Source: Oceanospirillum multiglobuliferum
GTDB lineage: Bacteria > Pseudomonadota > Gammaproteobacteria > Pseudomonadales > Halomonadaceae
Length of the DNA: 64,000 bases
Direction: 5' to 3'
NCBI RefSeq assembly: GCF_900167095.1
Contig: NZ_FUXG01000003.1
Location: 152,656-216,655, forward strand
The position numbers and the translations under genes were made by a program. Shown here one piece after another: positions 53,979-63,755 of this stretch (position 1 is the first letter of the stretch; each line of letters starts with the position of its first letter). The notes beneath the pieces are model-generated. The model ran no database searches and was not told the DNA's origin. It was given only the letters and a program-made list of their open reading frames with translations.

Positions 53979-55463
53979 TTAGGGCTTTTGCGCTTGTACA
54001 ACGCTGACCAATTCACCGTCAGCTAGCCGAATGTTGATGGTATCACCAAGCTTTACCTGTTGATAATGGCGAATAATCTGTTGTTCGTCATCCTGAACAA
54101 TGGCATAACCTCTTGAAAGTGTGGCTAAAGGACTCACGATCTGTAATTGCTGTCCAATTTGGGCTAATTTTTGTTCTTGTTGCAGCAGTTGCTGGCGTAT
54201 ACCGCGCTGTAGGCTTTGATGCAGTTTGGCTAGTTTTTGCTGTTGTTGATTGAGTGGCTTAACTGGCGATGCTCGCCATAGGCGCGCACTCAAATCTGAA
54301 AATTGGGCTTGTTGCCGATGCATCTGTTGTTGGAACGCTTGCTCTAAGCGCTGACTTAATTGCTTGAGCGTGCTGTGCTGTTGATTTAGCTGCGTTTGCG
54401 GGTGGCGCAGTTTTAGCTCTAGTTTACTTAACCGATGGTGATACTGCTGGATTTGTTGTGCCAAAGCTCGATGTAAACGCTGCTCGGTATAAACAAGCTG
54501 CTGCTTCTGTTGTTCAAGCTGCTTGATGTTCTGTTTAAAACGCTGCTCTAAATAATCTAAACGCTGTTGCTGTTGAATAAGAAGTTGGGTGTTAACTTTT
54601 ATCAGTCGCTTTTCTGCCTGCGTCAGCCAGTTTAACCATTGCTCCAAATCTGGGCTAATCAGTTCTGCGGCAGCTGAAGGTGTAGGCGCTCTTAAGTCGG
54701 CAACATAGTCGGCAATTGTGGTATCTGTTTCGTGTCCTATAGCGCTGACAATGGGGATAAAGCTGGCAAATATTGCACGGGCAACACGCTCATCGTTAAA
54801 TGCCCATAGGTCTTCTAGGCTGCCACCGCCACGGCCAACAATCAATAAATCTGCCTGGTCATGCAAGTTGGCTAACTCAATAGCGCGGGCGATAGTATTT
54901 GGTGCTTCACTGCCTTGCACTAATGTGGGGTAGATGATGATTTCTGCAAGTGGAAAACGACGCTCCAATACCGTCAAAATATCTTGGATAGCGGCTCCAG
55001 TTGTTGAAGTAATCACGCCTATAGTGTTGGGGATAGGTGGTAGTGCTTGTTTGTGCTTGGTTTCAAATAGACCTTCGCTTTGTAAGCGAAACTTTAGAGC
55101 CTCAAAAGCCCGTATCAGTGCCCCTCTACCTTGTTGCTCCATGGTTTCGGCAATCAGCTGAAAGTCTCCGCGTCCCTCGAATAAACTCGCTTTTGCGTAC
55201 AACTGCACCTTGTCGCCATTCTGAGGTTTGAACGCCAACAGTTGCGCGCGATTGCGAAACAACGCGCAGCGCACCTGAGACTGTTCGTCTTTTAAACTGA
55301 AATATAAGTGTCCAGAGCTGGGTATGCTTAAGTTGGAAATTTCGCCTTCAACGATGACGAGCGAGAACTGCCCCTCCAATAATTGACGCGCTTTTTGATT
55401 TAGCTGGGTAACGGTTAAAACTGGGCGGCCAATATTTGATAGGGAGGGAGAGGCAGGCTGCAT
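53979..55463 (-). CDS. xseA: Exodeoxyribonuclease VII large subunit
   Basis: Large subunit of the single-strand nuclease ExoVII. The 494 residues have an N-terminal OB fold (LTVTQLNQKARQLLEGQFSL, GHLYFSLKDEQSQVRCALF), the catalytic domain with GVITSTTGAAIQDIL, IVGRGGGSLEDLWAFNDE and SAIGHETDTTIADYVAD, and a glutamine-rich coiled coil (~275-430). Divergent from guaB, the usual arrangement. Confidence 0.96.
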   Translation of the reverse strand: MQPASPSLSNIGRPVLTVTQLNQKARQLLEGQFSLVIVEGEISNLSIPSSGHLYFSLKDEQSQVRCALFRNRAQLLAFKPQNGDKVQLYAKASLFEGRGDFQLIAETMEQQGRGALIRAFEALKFRLQSEGLFETKHKQALPPIPNTIGVITSTTGAAIQDILTVLERRFPLAEIIIYPTLVQGSEAPNTIARAIELANLHDQADLLIVGRGGGSLEDLWAFNDERVARAIFASFIPIVSAIGHETDTTIADYVADLRAPTPSAAAELISPDLEQWLNWLTQAEKRLIKVNTQLLIQQQQRLDYLEQRFKQNIKQLEQQKQQLVYTEQRLHRALAQQIQQYHHRLSKLELKLRHPQTQLNQQHSTLKQLSQRLEQAFQQQMHRQQAQFSDLSARLWRASPVKPLNQQQQKLAKLHQSLQRGIRQQLLQQEQKLAQIGQQLQIVSPLATLSRGYAIVQDDEQQIIRHYQQVKLGDTINIRLADGELVSVVQAQKP

Positions 55464-55661
55464 TATCGATCCAAATCATCAAAAGGGTTTATCTTATCAC
55501 TGACTTAGGTTGTGAGCAGTAGGCTGACAGATTGCTTTAACAAGTTGAGTGGCTGTCATTTTCAGCGCAAGCCACTAGAGTTTAGCTTAAGAAATAAGTT
55601 TTTAAGCGGAAATCACCAGTAGATAGACCGACTAAAGTGTGAAATGAGGTGATTGTTAATG

Positions 55662-55690
55662 TTTACGAAAAAAGACTCTTACGATAAAAT
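55662..55690 (+). promoter_or_regulatory. Probable sigma-70 promoter of guaBA
   Basis: TTTACG and TAAAAT with exact 17-base spacing, 50 bases before the guaB ATG in the 276-base gap shared with xseA. No clear PurR operator is seen. Confidence 0.45.
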
Positions 55691-55739
55691 GTTAGGTTAA
55701 TCTTCATTCTATACTCTCTCTTCAGCAGGCTCGCAGAAT

Positions 55740-57209
55740 ATGTTACGTATTGCTCAAGAAGCACTCACCTTTGATGATGTTTTGCTGGTTCCAGGTTACT
55801 CTGATGTTCTTCCGAACGACGTTAACCTGAAAACACGAATCACCCGTGGCATCTCTCTGAATATCCCGCTGGTTTCTGCGGCGATGGATACAGTAACAGA
55901 AGCACGTCTGGCAATCGCTATGGCGCAGGAAGGCGGCATCGGTATTATTCACAAAAACATGACCATTACGCAGCAAGCTCAGCAAGTGCGTCAGGTGAAA
56001 AAATACGAAAGCGTGATTGTTAAAGACCCTGTTACAGTGACTCCAGAAACCACTGTTAGTGAATTAATGGAATTGACGCGCGACACACGTTTCTCTGGTA
56101 TGCCTGTGGTTTCAGGTGAAGAACTGGTCGGTATTGTGACCAGTCGTGATGTACGTTTTCAGCCGAATCTGAATGATTCAGTGGCTAGCATTATGACGCC
56201 GAAAGATAAGTTGGTGACAGTGCTAGAAGGTACTTCTTTAGATGAAATCAAAACCAAACTGCACCAACACCGTGTAGAAAAAATTCTAGTGGTAGACAAA
56301 GAGTTCCACTTGAAAGGTTTGGTAACAGTTAAGGATATTGAAAAAGCGCGTACTTATCCGAACGCTTGTAAAGACGAAGATGGTCGTTTACGCGTGGGCG
56401 CAGCAGTGGGTACAGGGCCAGAAACCCCTGATCGTGTCACCGCACTGGTTGAAGCTGGCGTGGATGTGATCGTGGTTGATACTGCTCACGGACACTCAAA
56501 AGGCGTGATTGACCGTGTACGCTGGGTGAAAGAAAACTTCCCACAGGTACAAGTGATTGGCGGCAACATTGCAACAGCTGAAGCGGCTATCGCACTGGCT
56601 GAAGCAGGTGCAGATGCCGTTAAAGTAGGTATCGGCCCAGGCTCTATCTGCACCACTCGTATCGTTGCTGGTGTAGGTGTTCCACAGATTTCTGCTATTG
56701 CGAACGTCTCTGCGGCGTTGGAAAAGTATGACATCCCGCTAATCGCGGATGGTGGCGTGCGTTTCTCTGGTGACTTAGCCAAAGCGATTGTTGCAGGTGC
56801 AAGCGTAATCATGGTGGGTGGTCTGCTGGCGGGTACAGAAGAAGCGCCGGGTGAAATTGAACTGTATCAAGGTCGCTCTTATAAAGCGTATCGTGGCATG
56901 GGTTCTTTAGGCGCGATGTCTCAGTCTCAAGGTTCTAGCGACCGCTATTTCCAAGATAAAAATGCCGGTGTTGAGAAGTTAGTGCCGGAAGGTATCGAAG
57001 GTCGAGTGCCTTACAAAGGCTCAATGACAGCGATTGTACATCAGTTGATGGGCGGTTTACGCTCTTCAATGGGTTACACTGGTAGCCGTGATATTCAACA
57101 GATGCGTACGAAGCCGACCTTTGTGCAAATCACTGGCGCAGGTATGCGTGAGTCTCATGTCCATGACGTGCAGATCACAAAAGAAGCGCCTAACTATCGT
57201 GTGGGCTAG
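55740..57209 (+). CDS. guaB: Inosine-5'-monophosphate dehydrogenase
   Basis: NAD-dependent oxidation of IMP to XMP, the committed step to GMP. The 489 residues contain [15 protein letters not shown], two CBS domains inserted at ~93-205 ([22 protein letters not shown]), the catalytic-cysteine loop [17 protein letters not shown] (~300), and a C-terminal flap with [10 protein letters not shown]. Followed by guaA with a hairpin between. Confidence 0.97.
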   Translation: MLRIAQEALTFDDVLLVPGYSDVLPNDVNLKTRITRGISLNIPLVSAAMDTVTEARLAIAMAQEGGIGIIHKNMTITQQAQQVRQVKKYESVIVKDPVTVTPETTVSELMELTRDTRFSGMPVVSGEELVGIVTSRDVRFQPNLNDSVASIMTPKDKLVTVLEGTSLDEIKTKLHQHRVEKILVVDKEFHLKGLVTVKDIEKARTYPNACKDEDGRLRVGAAVGTGPETPDRVTALVEAGVDVIVVDTAHGHSKGVIDRVRWVKENFPQVQVIGGNIATAEAAIALAEAGADAVKVGIGPGSICTTRIVAGVGVPQISAIANVSAALEKYDIPLIADGGVRFSGDLAKAIVAGASVIMVGGLLAGTEEAPGEIELYQGRSYKAYRGMGSLGAMSQSQGSSDRYFQDKNAGVEKLVPEGIEGRVPYKGSMTAIVHQLMGGLRSSMGYTGSRDIQQMRTKPTFVQITGAGMRESHVHDVQITKEAPNYRVG

Positions 57210-57226
57210 GCTTAGCGTTAGTTAAA

Positions 57227-57251
57227 AAGTGGGGCTTTATGCCCCACTTTG
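57227..57251 (+). terminator. Hairpin between guaB and guaA
   Basis: AAAGTGGGGC and GCCCCACTTT with a five-base loop; the T tail is short, so it is probably a partial terminator or stabiliser within guaBA. Confidence 0.65.
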
Positions 57252-57328
57252 CGTTCTAAATTAGCAGTTTTGTTTATGCAGTCTGAGCTTTCAGACTGGT
57301 CGTCACTTGATAACGGGTTGGTAAAACA

Positions 57329-58906
57329 ATGAGCCAAGATATTCATGCTCAGAAAGTCCTGATTTTGGATTTTGGATCTCAATATACGCAACTGATTGCA
57401 CGTCGTGTACGTGAACTGGGCGTATACAGTGAGATTCGTGCCTTTGATATGAGCGAAGCAGAGATTCGCGAATATAACCCTAAAGGTATTATTTTGGCGG
57501 GTGGCCCTGAGTCTGTCACAGAAGCAGATTCTCCACGCGCGCCAGAGTGCGTATTCACAATGGGACTGCCAGTACTGGGCATCTGTTACGGCATGCAAAC
57601 GATGGCTGAACAGATGGGCGGTAAAGTTCAAGGCTCAGACATTCGTGAATTTGGTTATGCACAGGTCAAAATTGAAGCAGACAATGCCCTGACCAAAGCG
57701 GTTAAAGACCATGTTGATGCCGATGGCAAAGCATTGCTCGATGTGTGGATGAGCCATGGTGATAAAGTCACCAAAATGCCGGAAGGCTTTGAGCTGATGG
57801 CATCAACACCAAGCTGCGCCATTGCAGGGATGTTCCATGCTGAGAAAAACTTCTTTGGTGTACAGTTTCACCCAGAAGTGACACACACGCTTCAAGGTGG
57901 TCGTTTACTAGAACACTTCCTAATGGACATCTGTGGCTGTGAAGCGCTATGGACTGCGGCCAACATTATCGAAGACCAAATTGCCCGTGTACGCGAGCAA
58001 GTAGGCGACCAGAAAGTTTTGCTAGGCTTGTCAGGCGGTGTGGATTCTTCTGTTGTTGCTGCTCTATTGCATAAAGCGATTGGCGATCAACTGACCTGCG
58101 TATTTGTGGATAACGGCTTGTTGCGCAAAAACGAAGGCGACATGGTGATGGACATGTTCGCGAAGAACATGGGCGTCAAAGTGATCCGTGCCGATGCAGA
58201 GGAACTGTTCCTAGGCAAATTAGCAGGGGTTTCTGATCCAGAGCAGAAACGCAAAATTATCGGTAACACCTTCATCGAAGTCTTCGATGCAGAAGCCACC
58301 AAGCTGAAGGATGTAAACTTCCTTGCACAAGGCACCATCTACCCTGATGTGATTGAATCAGCCGCTGCTAAGACTGGCAAAGCTCATGTGATCAAATCGC
58401 ACCATAACGTAGGCGGCCTGCCTGACGATATGAAAATGGCCTTGGTTGAGCCATTGCGTGAGTTGTTCAAAGACGAAGTACGCAAAATTGGTTTGGAGCT
58501 GGGTTTGCCGTACGACATGGTGTATCGCCACCCATTCCCAGGTCCAGGTTTGGGCGTGCGTATTCTAGGTGAAGTGAAAAAAGAATATGCTGACATCCTG
58601 CGTGAAGCCGATGCCATCTTCCTAGAAGAGTTGCACAACTTTGGTTGGTATCACAAAACCAGTCAGGCGTTTGTGGTCTTCCTGCCAGTTAAATCGGTTG
58701 GTGTTGTGGGCGATGGTCGTCGTTACGAGTGGGTTGTTTCACTGCGTGCCGTTGAAACCATCGACTTTATGACCGCACGTTGGGCGCACCTGCCTTATGA
58801 GCTGTTAGAGAAAGTGTCTAACCGTATCATCAACGAGATCAGCGGTATTTCTCGTGTCGCTTACGATGTGTCTAGCAAGCCACCAGCGACCATTGAGTGG
58901 GAATGA
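57329..58906 (+). CDS. guaA: GMP synthase (glutamine-hydrolysing)
   Basis: Converts XMP to GMP using glutamine and ATP. The 525 residues comprise the class I glutaminase (nucleophile Cys in [15 protein letters not shown]), the ATP-pyrophosphatase PP-loop [11 protein letters not shown] (~233) and the C-terminal dimerisation domain ending PPATIEWE. The ATG at 57329 is canonical. An accessory islet begins after its terminator. Confidence 0.97.
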   Translation: MSQDIHAQKVLILDFGSQYTQLIARRVRELGVYSEIRAFDMSEAEIREYNPKGIILAGGPESVTEADSPRAPECVFTMGLPVLGICYGMQTMAEQMGGKVQGSDIREFGYAQVKIEADNALTKAVKDHVDADGKALLDVWMSHGDKVTKMPEGFELMASTPSCAIAGMFHAEKNFFGVQFHPEVTHTLQGGRLLEHFLMDICGCEALWTAANIIEDQIARVREQVGDQKVLLGLSGGVDSSVVAALLHKAIGDQLTCVFVDNGLLRKNEGDMVMDMFAKNMGVKVIRADAEELFLGKLAGVSDPEQKRKIIGNTFIEVFDAEATKLKDVNFLAQGTIYPDVIESAAAKTGKAHVIKSHHNVGGLPDDMKMALVEPLRELFKDEVRKIGLELGLPYDMVYRHPFPGPGLGVRILGEVKKEYADILREADAIFLEELHNFGWYHKTSQAFVVFLPVKSVGVVGDGRRYEWVVSLRAVETIDFMTARWAHLPYELLEKVSNRIINEISGISRVAYDVSSKPPATIEWE

Positions 58907-58935
58907 TTCGACGTTTTTAAGCAAGATAAACGCTC

Positions 58936-58961
58936 AAAGCCCGCTTAATCGCGGGCTTTTT
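58936..58961 (+). terminator. Terminator of guaBA (left copy)
   Basis: AAAGCCCGC, loop TTAATC, GCGGGCTTTTT. TTAATCGCGGGCTTTTTGTT, loop included, recurs exactly at 62121-62140. Confidence 0.92.
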
Positions 58962-59045
58962 GTTTTTGGTGTTATTTCTTAATTAGAAGTATTAAAGATT
59001 GTTGTATAAGGGCATGTAGGTTGTAATGGTCTAAAGTTCAATAAT

Positions 59046-59240
59046 ATGAGTCGATTGAAATCAGGGAGTGCTTTTTCATCGCCTCAATTCAATGTGGGTG
59101 CTAGTATCCCAGCCAAATCTCGATGTGATTTAAAATGTACAGATTATCTTGAGCGTAGGCTTAAAAAATTAGATGGTCTTCTCGGTGATGATATATGTGG
59201 TGTAAAGGCGTTTGTCTGGTATCTAAATGAAGATCGATAG
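59046..59240 (+). CDS. Small protein of unknown function at the head of the islet
   Basis: A 64-residue basic frame with three cysteines (RCDLKCTDYLERRLKKLDGL, then DDICGVKAFVW). It overlaps the next gene by 14 bases, the arrangement of a translationally coupled leader gene. No family recognised and the ribosome-binding site is weak, so it may be a genuine small partner or only an open frame in the leader. Confidence 0.45.
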   Translation: MSRLKSGSAFSSPQFNVGASIPAKSRCDLKCTDYLERRLKKLDGLLGDDICGVKAFVWYLNEDR

Positions 59241-60117
59241 TGTAACTCAGCTTTCTGCTCTGACTAGGTTTTTTTCTGCTGCTGTTTTTAGAGAGATGGC
59301 GAAGAGGGGGCAGTCAGCTTTGTTCTCTCGCTTGCTTAAAGAAGCAGGATTAGTTGACCACATTGGGCTAAATGCAACGGTTGGTGAAGCGTTTGATTTT
59401 GCGTTTAATATACTGAAAGTTGCAGGGCATCGTGACGAATACATATATCGGGCAGCTGTAAGTCATAAAGTTCTTCTTGGAACTCATTCTCTTCGTACGG
59501 CCTCAATGCTTAATGAGTTTCGAGCAGGTGGCTGTAAGGCAGATATTGTTATTTTAAACGGTACTGCAACTGTTTATGAGATAAAGTCTGAGAGAGACTC
59601 TCTTGCCCGCCTTGAAAATCAAGTAGCGAATTACAAACGTGTGTTTGCAAAAGTTAATGTCATATCTAATGAAGGTCACATCGATGGTATCCTTGAAACT
59701 GTACCAGAAGATGTTGGAGTTATGTGCCTGACTAAGCGTTATCAAATTAAAACGATACGTGAGGCTAAGAGTTGTCCCGAAAGGATCTGCCCTAGTACTG
59801 TATTTGACTCTTTGCGTATAACTGAAAGTACCTCAATCCTTGAGAGTTTAGGGGTTGGGGTTCCTGATGTGCCTAATACGCAGCGGTATGCAGTATTACG
59901 TAAGCTATTTTCTGAGCTTGATCCTGCTACTTTGCACTTTGAAATGGTAAAAACGCTAAAGCGGACTCGAGACCTTGCATCTCTTAATGATTTTGTCGAA
60001 AGTCTGCCAAAATCCTTACAAACAGCTGCGCTATCAATATCTGTACGTCGCTCTGATCAATCAAAACTTATCGATGCTACAGAAACCCCGCTACATGCGG
60101 CAATGACATGGAGTTAA
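59227..60117 (+). CDS. sce7726-family protein with PD-(D/E)XK nuclease-like motif
   Basis: A 296-residue protein that I recognise as sce7726-like, a family named from Sorangium and seen beside sce7725. Residues 95-135 carry a nuclease-fold pattern: NEFRAGGCKADIVI (Glu97, Asp106), VYEIKSERD (Glu118-x-Lys120) and NQVANYKRVF (Gln132). That matches the PD-(D/E)XK layout E...D...ExK with a following Q motif. DNA cleavage is therefore plausible but unproven. The C-terminal half has no recognised motif. First large gene of a tight three-gene operon. Confidence 0.7.
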   Translation: MKIDSVTQLSALTRFFSAAVFREMAKRGQSALFSRLLKEAGLVDHIGLNATVGEAFDFAFNILKVAGHRDEYIYRAAVSHKVLLGTHSLRTASMLNEFRAGGCKADIVILNGTATVYEIKSERDSLARLENQVANYKRVFAKVNVISNEGHIDGILETVPEDVGVMCLTKRYQIKTIREAKSCPERICPSTVFDSLRITESTSILESLGVGVPDVPNTQRYAVLRKLFSELDPATLHFEMVKTLKRTRDLASLNDFVESLPKSLQTAALSISVRRSDQSKLIDATETPLHAAMTWS

Positions 60118-60124
60118 TCGACGT

Positions 60125-61060
60125 ATGTACTACCCATATTTTCGTGGAAAGCAATTTGAACTCATAACGATTCGTGAAATGGCTCCGCTTTTGGCTGAAA
60201 ATCATTTTATACCGATTATAGAGCCTGTTCGTGAGTCATTTAATGGCTTGAAAAAGGCGCTAGGCGCGATTCATGACGCAGATGGAGGGGCAATAGTAAT
60301 AGTTAATCCTTACCATGGGGATCATCAAGATGATGGCGCTAATATATCCTGTTTTCTTGAAGATGAGTTTTCTGATTCTGAGAAAATATCTGCAGGAATC
60401 CTACTACGCAATGGTATGACGGTAGATGATGCCCTGCATTGCTTTGAACAGCATCAATCCCATAATCCTGTTCTAGTTCATGCAGGTTTTACTGAGCCAA
60501 AGGCTTTGGCGGCTAAATTAGAAACACGAATGCCAGAGCTGACAAATATCTTTATAGACGACTATGCAAAGCTATTATACAGAAAGCATTTCGGTAGAAG
60601 TAAGCGTATTCTGATTCGCGATGGCTTCAACCGCCAACGCAATGCAGATTATCCCGAAGTTGAAGTTTTTTCCGAGGTTCATGCAACCTATTCAGATCTA
60701 GGAATGAGTGGATTTGGGGATTTTTTGATGGTTGGGGATGCATATACTGAGGGTGGCGGCCCAGCATACGCCGTCGCAATTCACTTAACATTTATAGATC
60801 GCGAAAAGGATGACGTGATGTACATTTATCATTTTGTTTCAGATACAAAAGATACCCCAACAGACCCTGCTGGCAAGTTTGGCCAAGCACTTAATAAGTT
60901 AATCAGTAAACTCGAGAGTGGCACCTCAGGGATTTTCGAAGGTAAGGCAATTGAGGAGTTTAAAGCTCTTCATGCCAAAGGGCATTTTCCCGGTTTAGGC
61001 TATGTAAAAAAGCTTTCGATGAAGCATCATATCGAAACGCTTGCCGACTATTTGAAGTGA
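60125..61060 (+). CDS. sce7725-family protein
   Basis: A 311-residue cytosolic protein starting MYYPYFRGKQFELITIREMA, the family's characteristic opening. It also shows FIPIIEPVRE, GAIVIVNPYHG and FLMVGDAYTEGGGPAYAVAI; the repeating beta/alpha pattern suggests a TIM-barrel-like fold. Function unknown; the family travels with sce7726 and is related to phage-type beta proteins. It lies 7 bases after the sce7726-like gene and 7 bases before the RES gene, so co-expression is nearly certain. Confidence 0.68.
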   Translation: MYYPYFRGKQFELITIREMAPLLAENHFIPIIEPVRESFNGLKKALGAIHDADGGAIVIVNPYHGDHQDDGANISCFLEDEFSDSEKISAGILLRNGMTVDDALHCFEQHQSHNPVLVHAGFTEPKALAAKLETRMPELTNIFIDDYAKLLYRKHFGRSKRILIRDGFNRQRNADYPEVEVFSEVHATYSDLGMSGFGDFLMVGDAYTEGGGPAYAVAIHLTFIDREKDDVMYIYHFVSDTKDTPTDPAGKFGQALNKLISKLESGTSGIFEGKAIEEFKALHAKGHFPGLGYVKKLSMKHHIETLADYLK

Positions 61061-61067
61061 GGTAGTT

Positions 61068-62090
61068 ATGGCTAAGCATTTCTGTTGCCCTGAATGTTTT
61101 GGCGATCGTTTTTTGCGGGATGGGGTATTTCCGACATTGGAACCAAAAGAAGGAACTTGTGATTATTGTGGGACAGATAATACCTTTCTAGTTGCTCCTG
61201 CTAGTTTAGCTATATATTTTGAACTTCTGGTGAATGTTTATGAACCAAGTCCTGATGGAAAAACATTAGTTGAGTGGATGAAAGATGATTGGTTGATATT
61301 TAGCCATCACCGTATGGACATCGCTCATGCAAAAGAACTACTGAGTGACATTCTTAATGATGGTGAAATAGTTCGTCGCACGTTTGAGCCTTCTACTCGT
61401 TACAGTAGTGATGCTCTGCTCAAATGGGACAGACTGCGAGACGAGATGATGTACACAAATCGTTGGTTTCTTGATGTAACAATCGATCAAGATAACCTCG
61501 AGGATCTTCTCGATATGCTAATAGCGAAAGAGCTACCGTTACGTTGGTATCGAGCTAGAATCCAGTCTGAGGGTAGAGCTTTTAAAATAGATGAAATGGG
61601 TGCTCCACCTAAGAGACGTTCTTCAAATGGTCGTGCAAACCCTGCTGGTATTCCTTACCTCTATTTGGGCTCTATACCTGAGACGGCTGTTGCAGAAGTC
61701 AGGCCGCATACAGGTGAGGTTGCTTCCGTAGCCATTTTTGATATTCCAGAAATTAAAGCTGTAGATTTGCGTAACCCACGTGAATTTGTTTCTCCCTTCA
61801 TGTTGGATGATGCAGGAAAAATAGCTCAGTTGCGAGCTGATTTGCCTTTTCTAGAGCGTTTAGGGGAAGAGCTGACAAGACCTGTTCAGCCCTCAGGTGC
61901 CGCTATAGACTATATACCCAGTCAATACTTGTGTGAGTTTATTAAAAAGAAAGGATTTGATGGAGTTGTTTATCGCAGCTCTGTTAGTGAGGGGATTAAT
62001 CTTGCTTTATTCAATCCAGATCAGGCCACAGGTGGCCAGTTGACCACCTACAATGTGGATAGAGTATCTGTTAAGGTAAAAGAGATGTAA
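61068..62090 (+). CDS. Zinc-ribbon/HEPN-RES protein, probable NAD+-acting toxin
   Basis: A 340-residue protein. Residues 7-34 form a zinc ribbon (CPEC...CDYC), ~40-150 a helical HEPN/RES N-terminal region, and ~158-335 a RES domain: RWYRAR (Arg162), GIPYLYLGSIPETAVAEVRP (Glu210) and VYRSSVSEGINLALFNP (Ser304/305). These are the R-E-S positions that name the family. RES domains of toxin-antitoxin systems degrade NAD+ or ADP-ribosylate targets. No classical Xre-type antitoxin is adjacent, so sce7726/sce7725 may control it; that is inference. Confidence 0.75.
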   Translation: MAKHFCCPECFGDRFLRDGVFPTLEPKEGTCDYCGTDNTFLVAPASLAIYFELLVNVYEPSPDGKTLVEWMKDDWLIFSHHRMDIAHAKELLSDILNDGEIVRRTFEPSTRYSSDALLKWDRLRDEMMYTNRWFLDVTIDQDNLEDLLDMLIAKELPLRWYRARIQSEGRAFKIDEMGAPPKRRSSNGRANPAGIPYLYLGSIPETAVAEVRPHTGEVASVAIFDIPEIKAVDLRNPREFVSPFMLDDAGKIAQLRADLPFLERLGEELTRPVQPSGAAIDYIPSQYLCEFIKKKGFDGVVYRSSVSEGINLALFNPDQATGGQLTTYNVDRVSVKVKEM

Positions 62091-62109
62091 ATGTAGGTCT
62101 ATCATCTCT

Positions 62110-62137
62110 AAAGCCCGCGCTTAATCGCGGGCTTTTT
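62110..62137 (+). terminator. Terminator after the islet (right copy)
   Basis: AAAGCCCGCG, loop CTTAAT, CGCGGGCTTTTT. It shares AAAGCCCGC and 20 identical bases from the loop onward with the guaA terminator; the only inner difference is a two-base GC insertion. It lies between this operon and the convergent dehydrogenase gene. Confidence 0.92.
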
Positions 62138-62147
62138 GTTGTCTGTC

Positions 62148-63755
62148 TTAATCTTCTAAATAAGCCAACGCCAGTGCTTCTGCGACGCGAATGCCGTCGA
62201 TGCCCGCTGACCAAATACCACCCGCGTAGCCTGCGCCCTCACCTGCGGGATACAAACCTTGTACGTTGATGCTCTGATAGTCTTTGCCACGTTTGATGCA
62301 AACAGGGGATGAGGTGCGGGTTTCAACGCCAGTCAGTAATCCGTCGGGTTTAGCAAAGCCTTTGATCTGCCGGTCGAATGCGGGAATGGCTTCACGGATG
62401 GCTGCTGTTACAAAATCAGGTACCACTTTGCTCAGATCGGTCAGTGTGATGCCCGGTGTGTATGAGGGTTGAACCTCGCCCAGTTCTGCGCTTGGTTTGC
62501 CAGATAGAAAATCGCCAATCAGTTGAGCGGGTGCATGGTAGTTTTCGCCGCCTGCTTTGAACGCTTGCTCTTCTAATCGACGCTGTAGGTCGATGCCCGC
62601 CAGTGGGTGACCCGGATAGTCTCTTTCTGGATCGATGCCCACGACAATGGCGCTGTTGGCGTTGCGCTCATTACGGGAGTATTGACTCATGCCGTTGGTG
62701 ACCACGCGACCCTCTTCAGAGGTGGCGGCAACCACGGTGCCACCGGGGCACATACAGAAGCTGTACACGCTGCGACCATTTTTGCAGTGATGTACCAACT
62801 TATAATCTGCTGCACCCAAAATAGGATGGCCTGCATTGTCGCCAAAGCGGCAGCGGTCAATCATGCTTTGCTCATGTTCAATTCGGAACCCGACAGAGAA
62901 GGGCTTGGCTTCAATGTAGACGCCTTGATCATACAAAGCCTGAAAGGTGTCGCGGGCGCTGTGGCCTACGGCCAAGACCATCTTGGAGCAACTGAGGTAT
63001 TCCCCCGTTGATAGATGTAAACCTTTCAGTTTGTAGCCTTCTGCCAGTGGTTCGAGGTCGAGTTTTTCAACGCGAGTGCTGAAACGAACTTCACCACCCA
63101 GATCAATAATCTGTTGGCGCATCTTCTCCACCATATTGACCAACCTAAAGGTGCCGATATGGGGTTTGCTGACATACATGATCTCTTCTGGAGCGCCTGC
63201 AGCCACAAACTCATGCAGTACTTTGCGCCCATAGTGTTTGGGGTCTTTGACTTGGCTGTAAAGTTTGCCATCGGAAAAGGTGCCTGCTCCGCCTTCACCG
63301 AACTGTACATTAGACTCAGGGTTAAGCGGTTGTTTGCGCCAGAAACCGAAGGTGTCTTTGGTACGTTCTCGTACTGCTTTACCGCGCTCCAGTACAATGG
63401 GTTTAAAGCCCATTTGTGCCAGAATAAGTGCAGCAAATAAGCCGCAAGGGCCAAGACCCACTACCACTGGGCGTTCTGCTAAGTCGCTAGGGGCTTGGGC
63501 GACAAACTTGTAGGTCATGTCGGGCGTTGCTCTTACGCTTGAATCCTGAGCTAACAGTTCGGCTTCGCCCGTCACCTCTACGTCTAAGGTGTAGATCAGT
63601 TGAATATCTCTTTTGTTACGTGCGTCGTAACCCCTTCGGAATATCGTAAAGGCTTGGAGCTGCTGTTTTTTGATGGCCAGCTTACGCAAAATGGCCTGTT
63701 CCAGCGCCTGTTCATCATGATTCAGGGGAAGTTTGATATCGGTTAAACGCAACAT
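62148..63755 (-). CDS. FAD-dependent dehydrogenase, COG2509 type
   Basis: Putative NAD(P)/FAD oxidoreductase of 535 residues. An N-terminal ~95-residue domain precedes the Rossmann FAD site VVVGLGPCGLFAALILAQMG (~97). FGEGGAGTFSDGKLYSQVKD, SVYSFCMCPGGTVVAATSEE and the C-terminal YPAGEGAGYAGGIWSAGIDG follow. The family is widespread; its substrate is unknown. It ends 10 bases from the right-copy terminator and was presumably convergent with guaA before the islet arrived. Confidence 0.88.
   Translation of the reverse strand: MLRLTDIKLPLNHDEQALEQAILRKLAIKKQQLQAFTIFRRGYDARNKRDIQLIYTLDVEVTGEAELLAQDSSVRATPDMTYKFVAQAPSDLAERPVVVGLGPCGLFAALILAQMGFKPIVLERGKAVRERTKDTFGFWRKQPLNPESNVQFGEGGAGTFSDGKLYSQVKDPKHYGRKVLHEFVAAGAPEEIMYVSKPHIGTFRLVNMVEKMRQQIIDLGGEVRFSTRVEKLDLEPLAEGYKLKGLHLSTGEYLSCSKMVLAVGHSARDTFQALYDQGVYIEAKPFSVGFRIEHEQSMIDRCRFGDNAGHPILGAADYKLVHHCKNGRSVYSFCMCPGGTVVAATSEEGRVVTNGMSQYSRNERNANSAIVVGIDPERDYPGHPLAGIDLQRRLEEQAFKAGGENYHAPAQLIGDFLSGKPSAELGEVQPSYTPGITLTDLSKVVPDFVTAAIREAIPAFDRQIKGFAKPDGLLTGVETRTSSPVCIKRGKDYQSINVQGLYPAGEGAGYAGGIWSAGIDGIRVAEALALAYLED

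Noticed and set aside
63026-63454. 142-residue frame overlapping the FAD dehydrogenase
   Set aside because: Same-strand shifted-frame shadow of a clear coding sequence.
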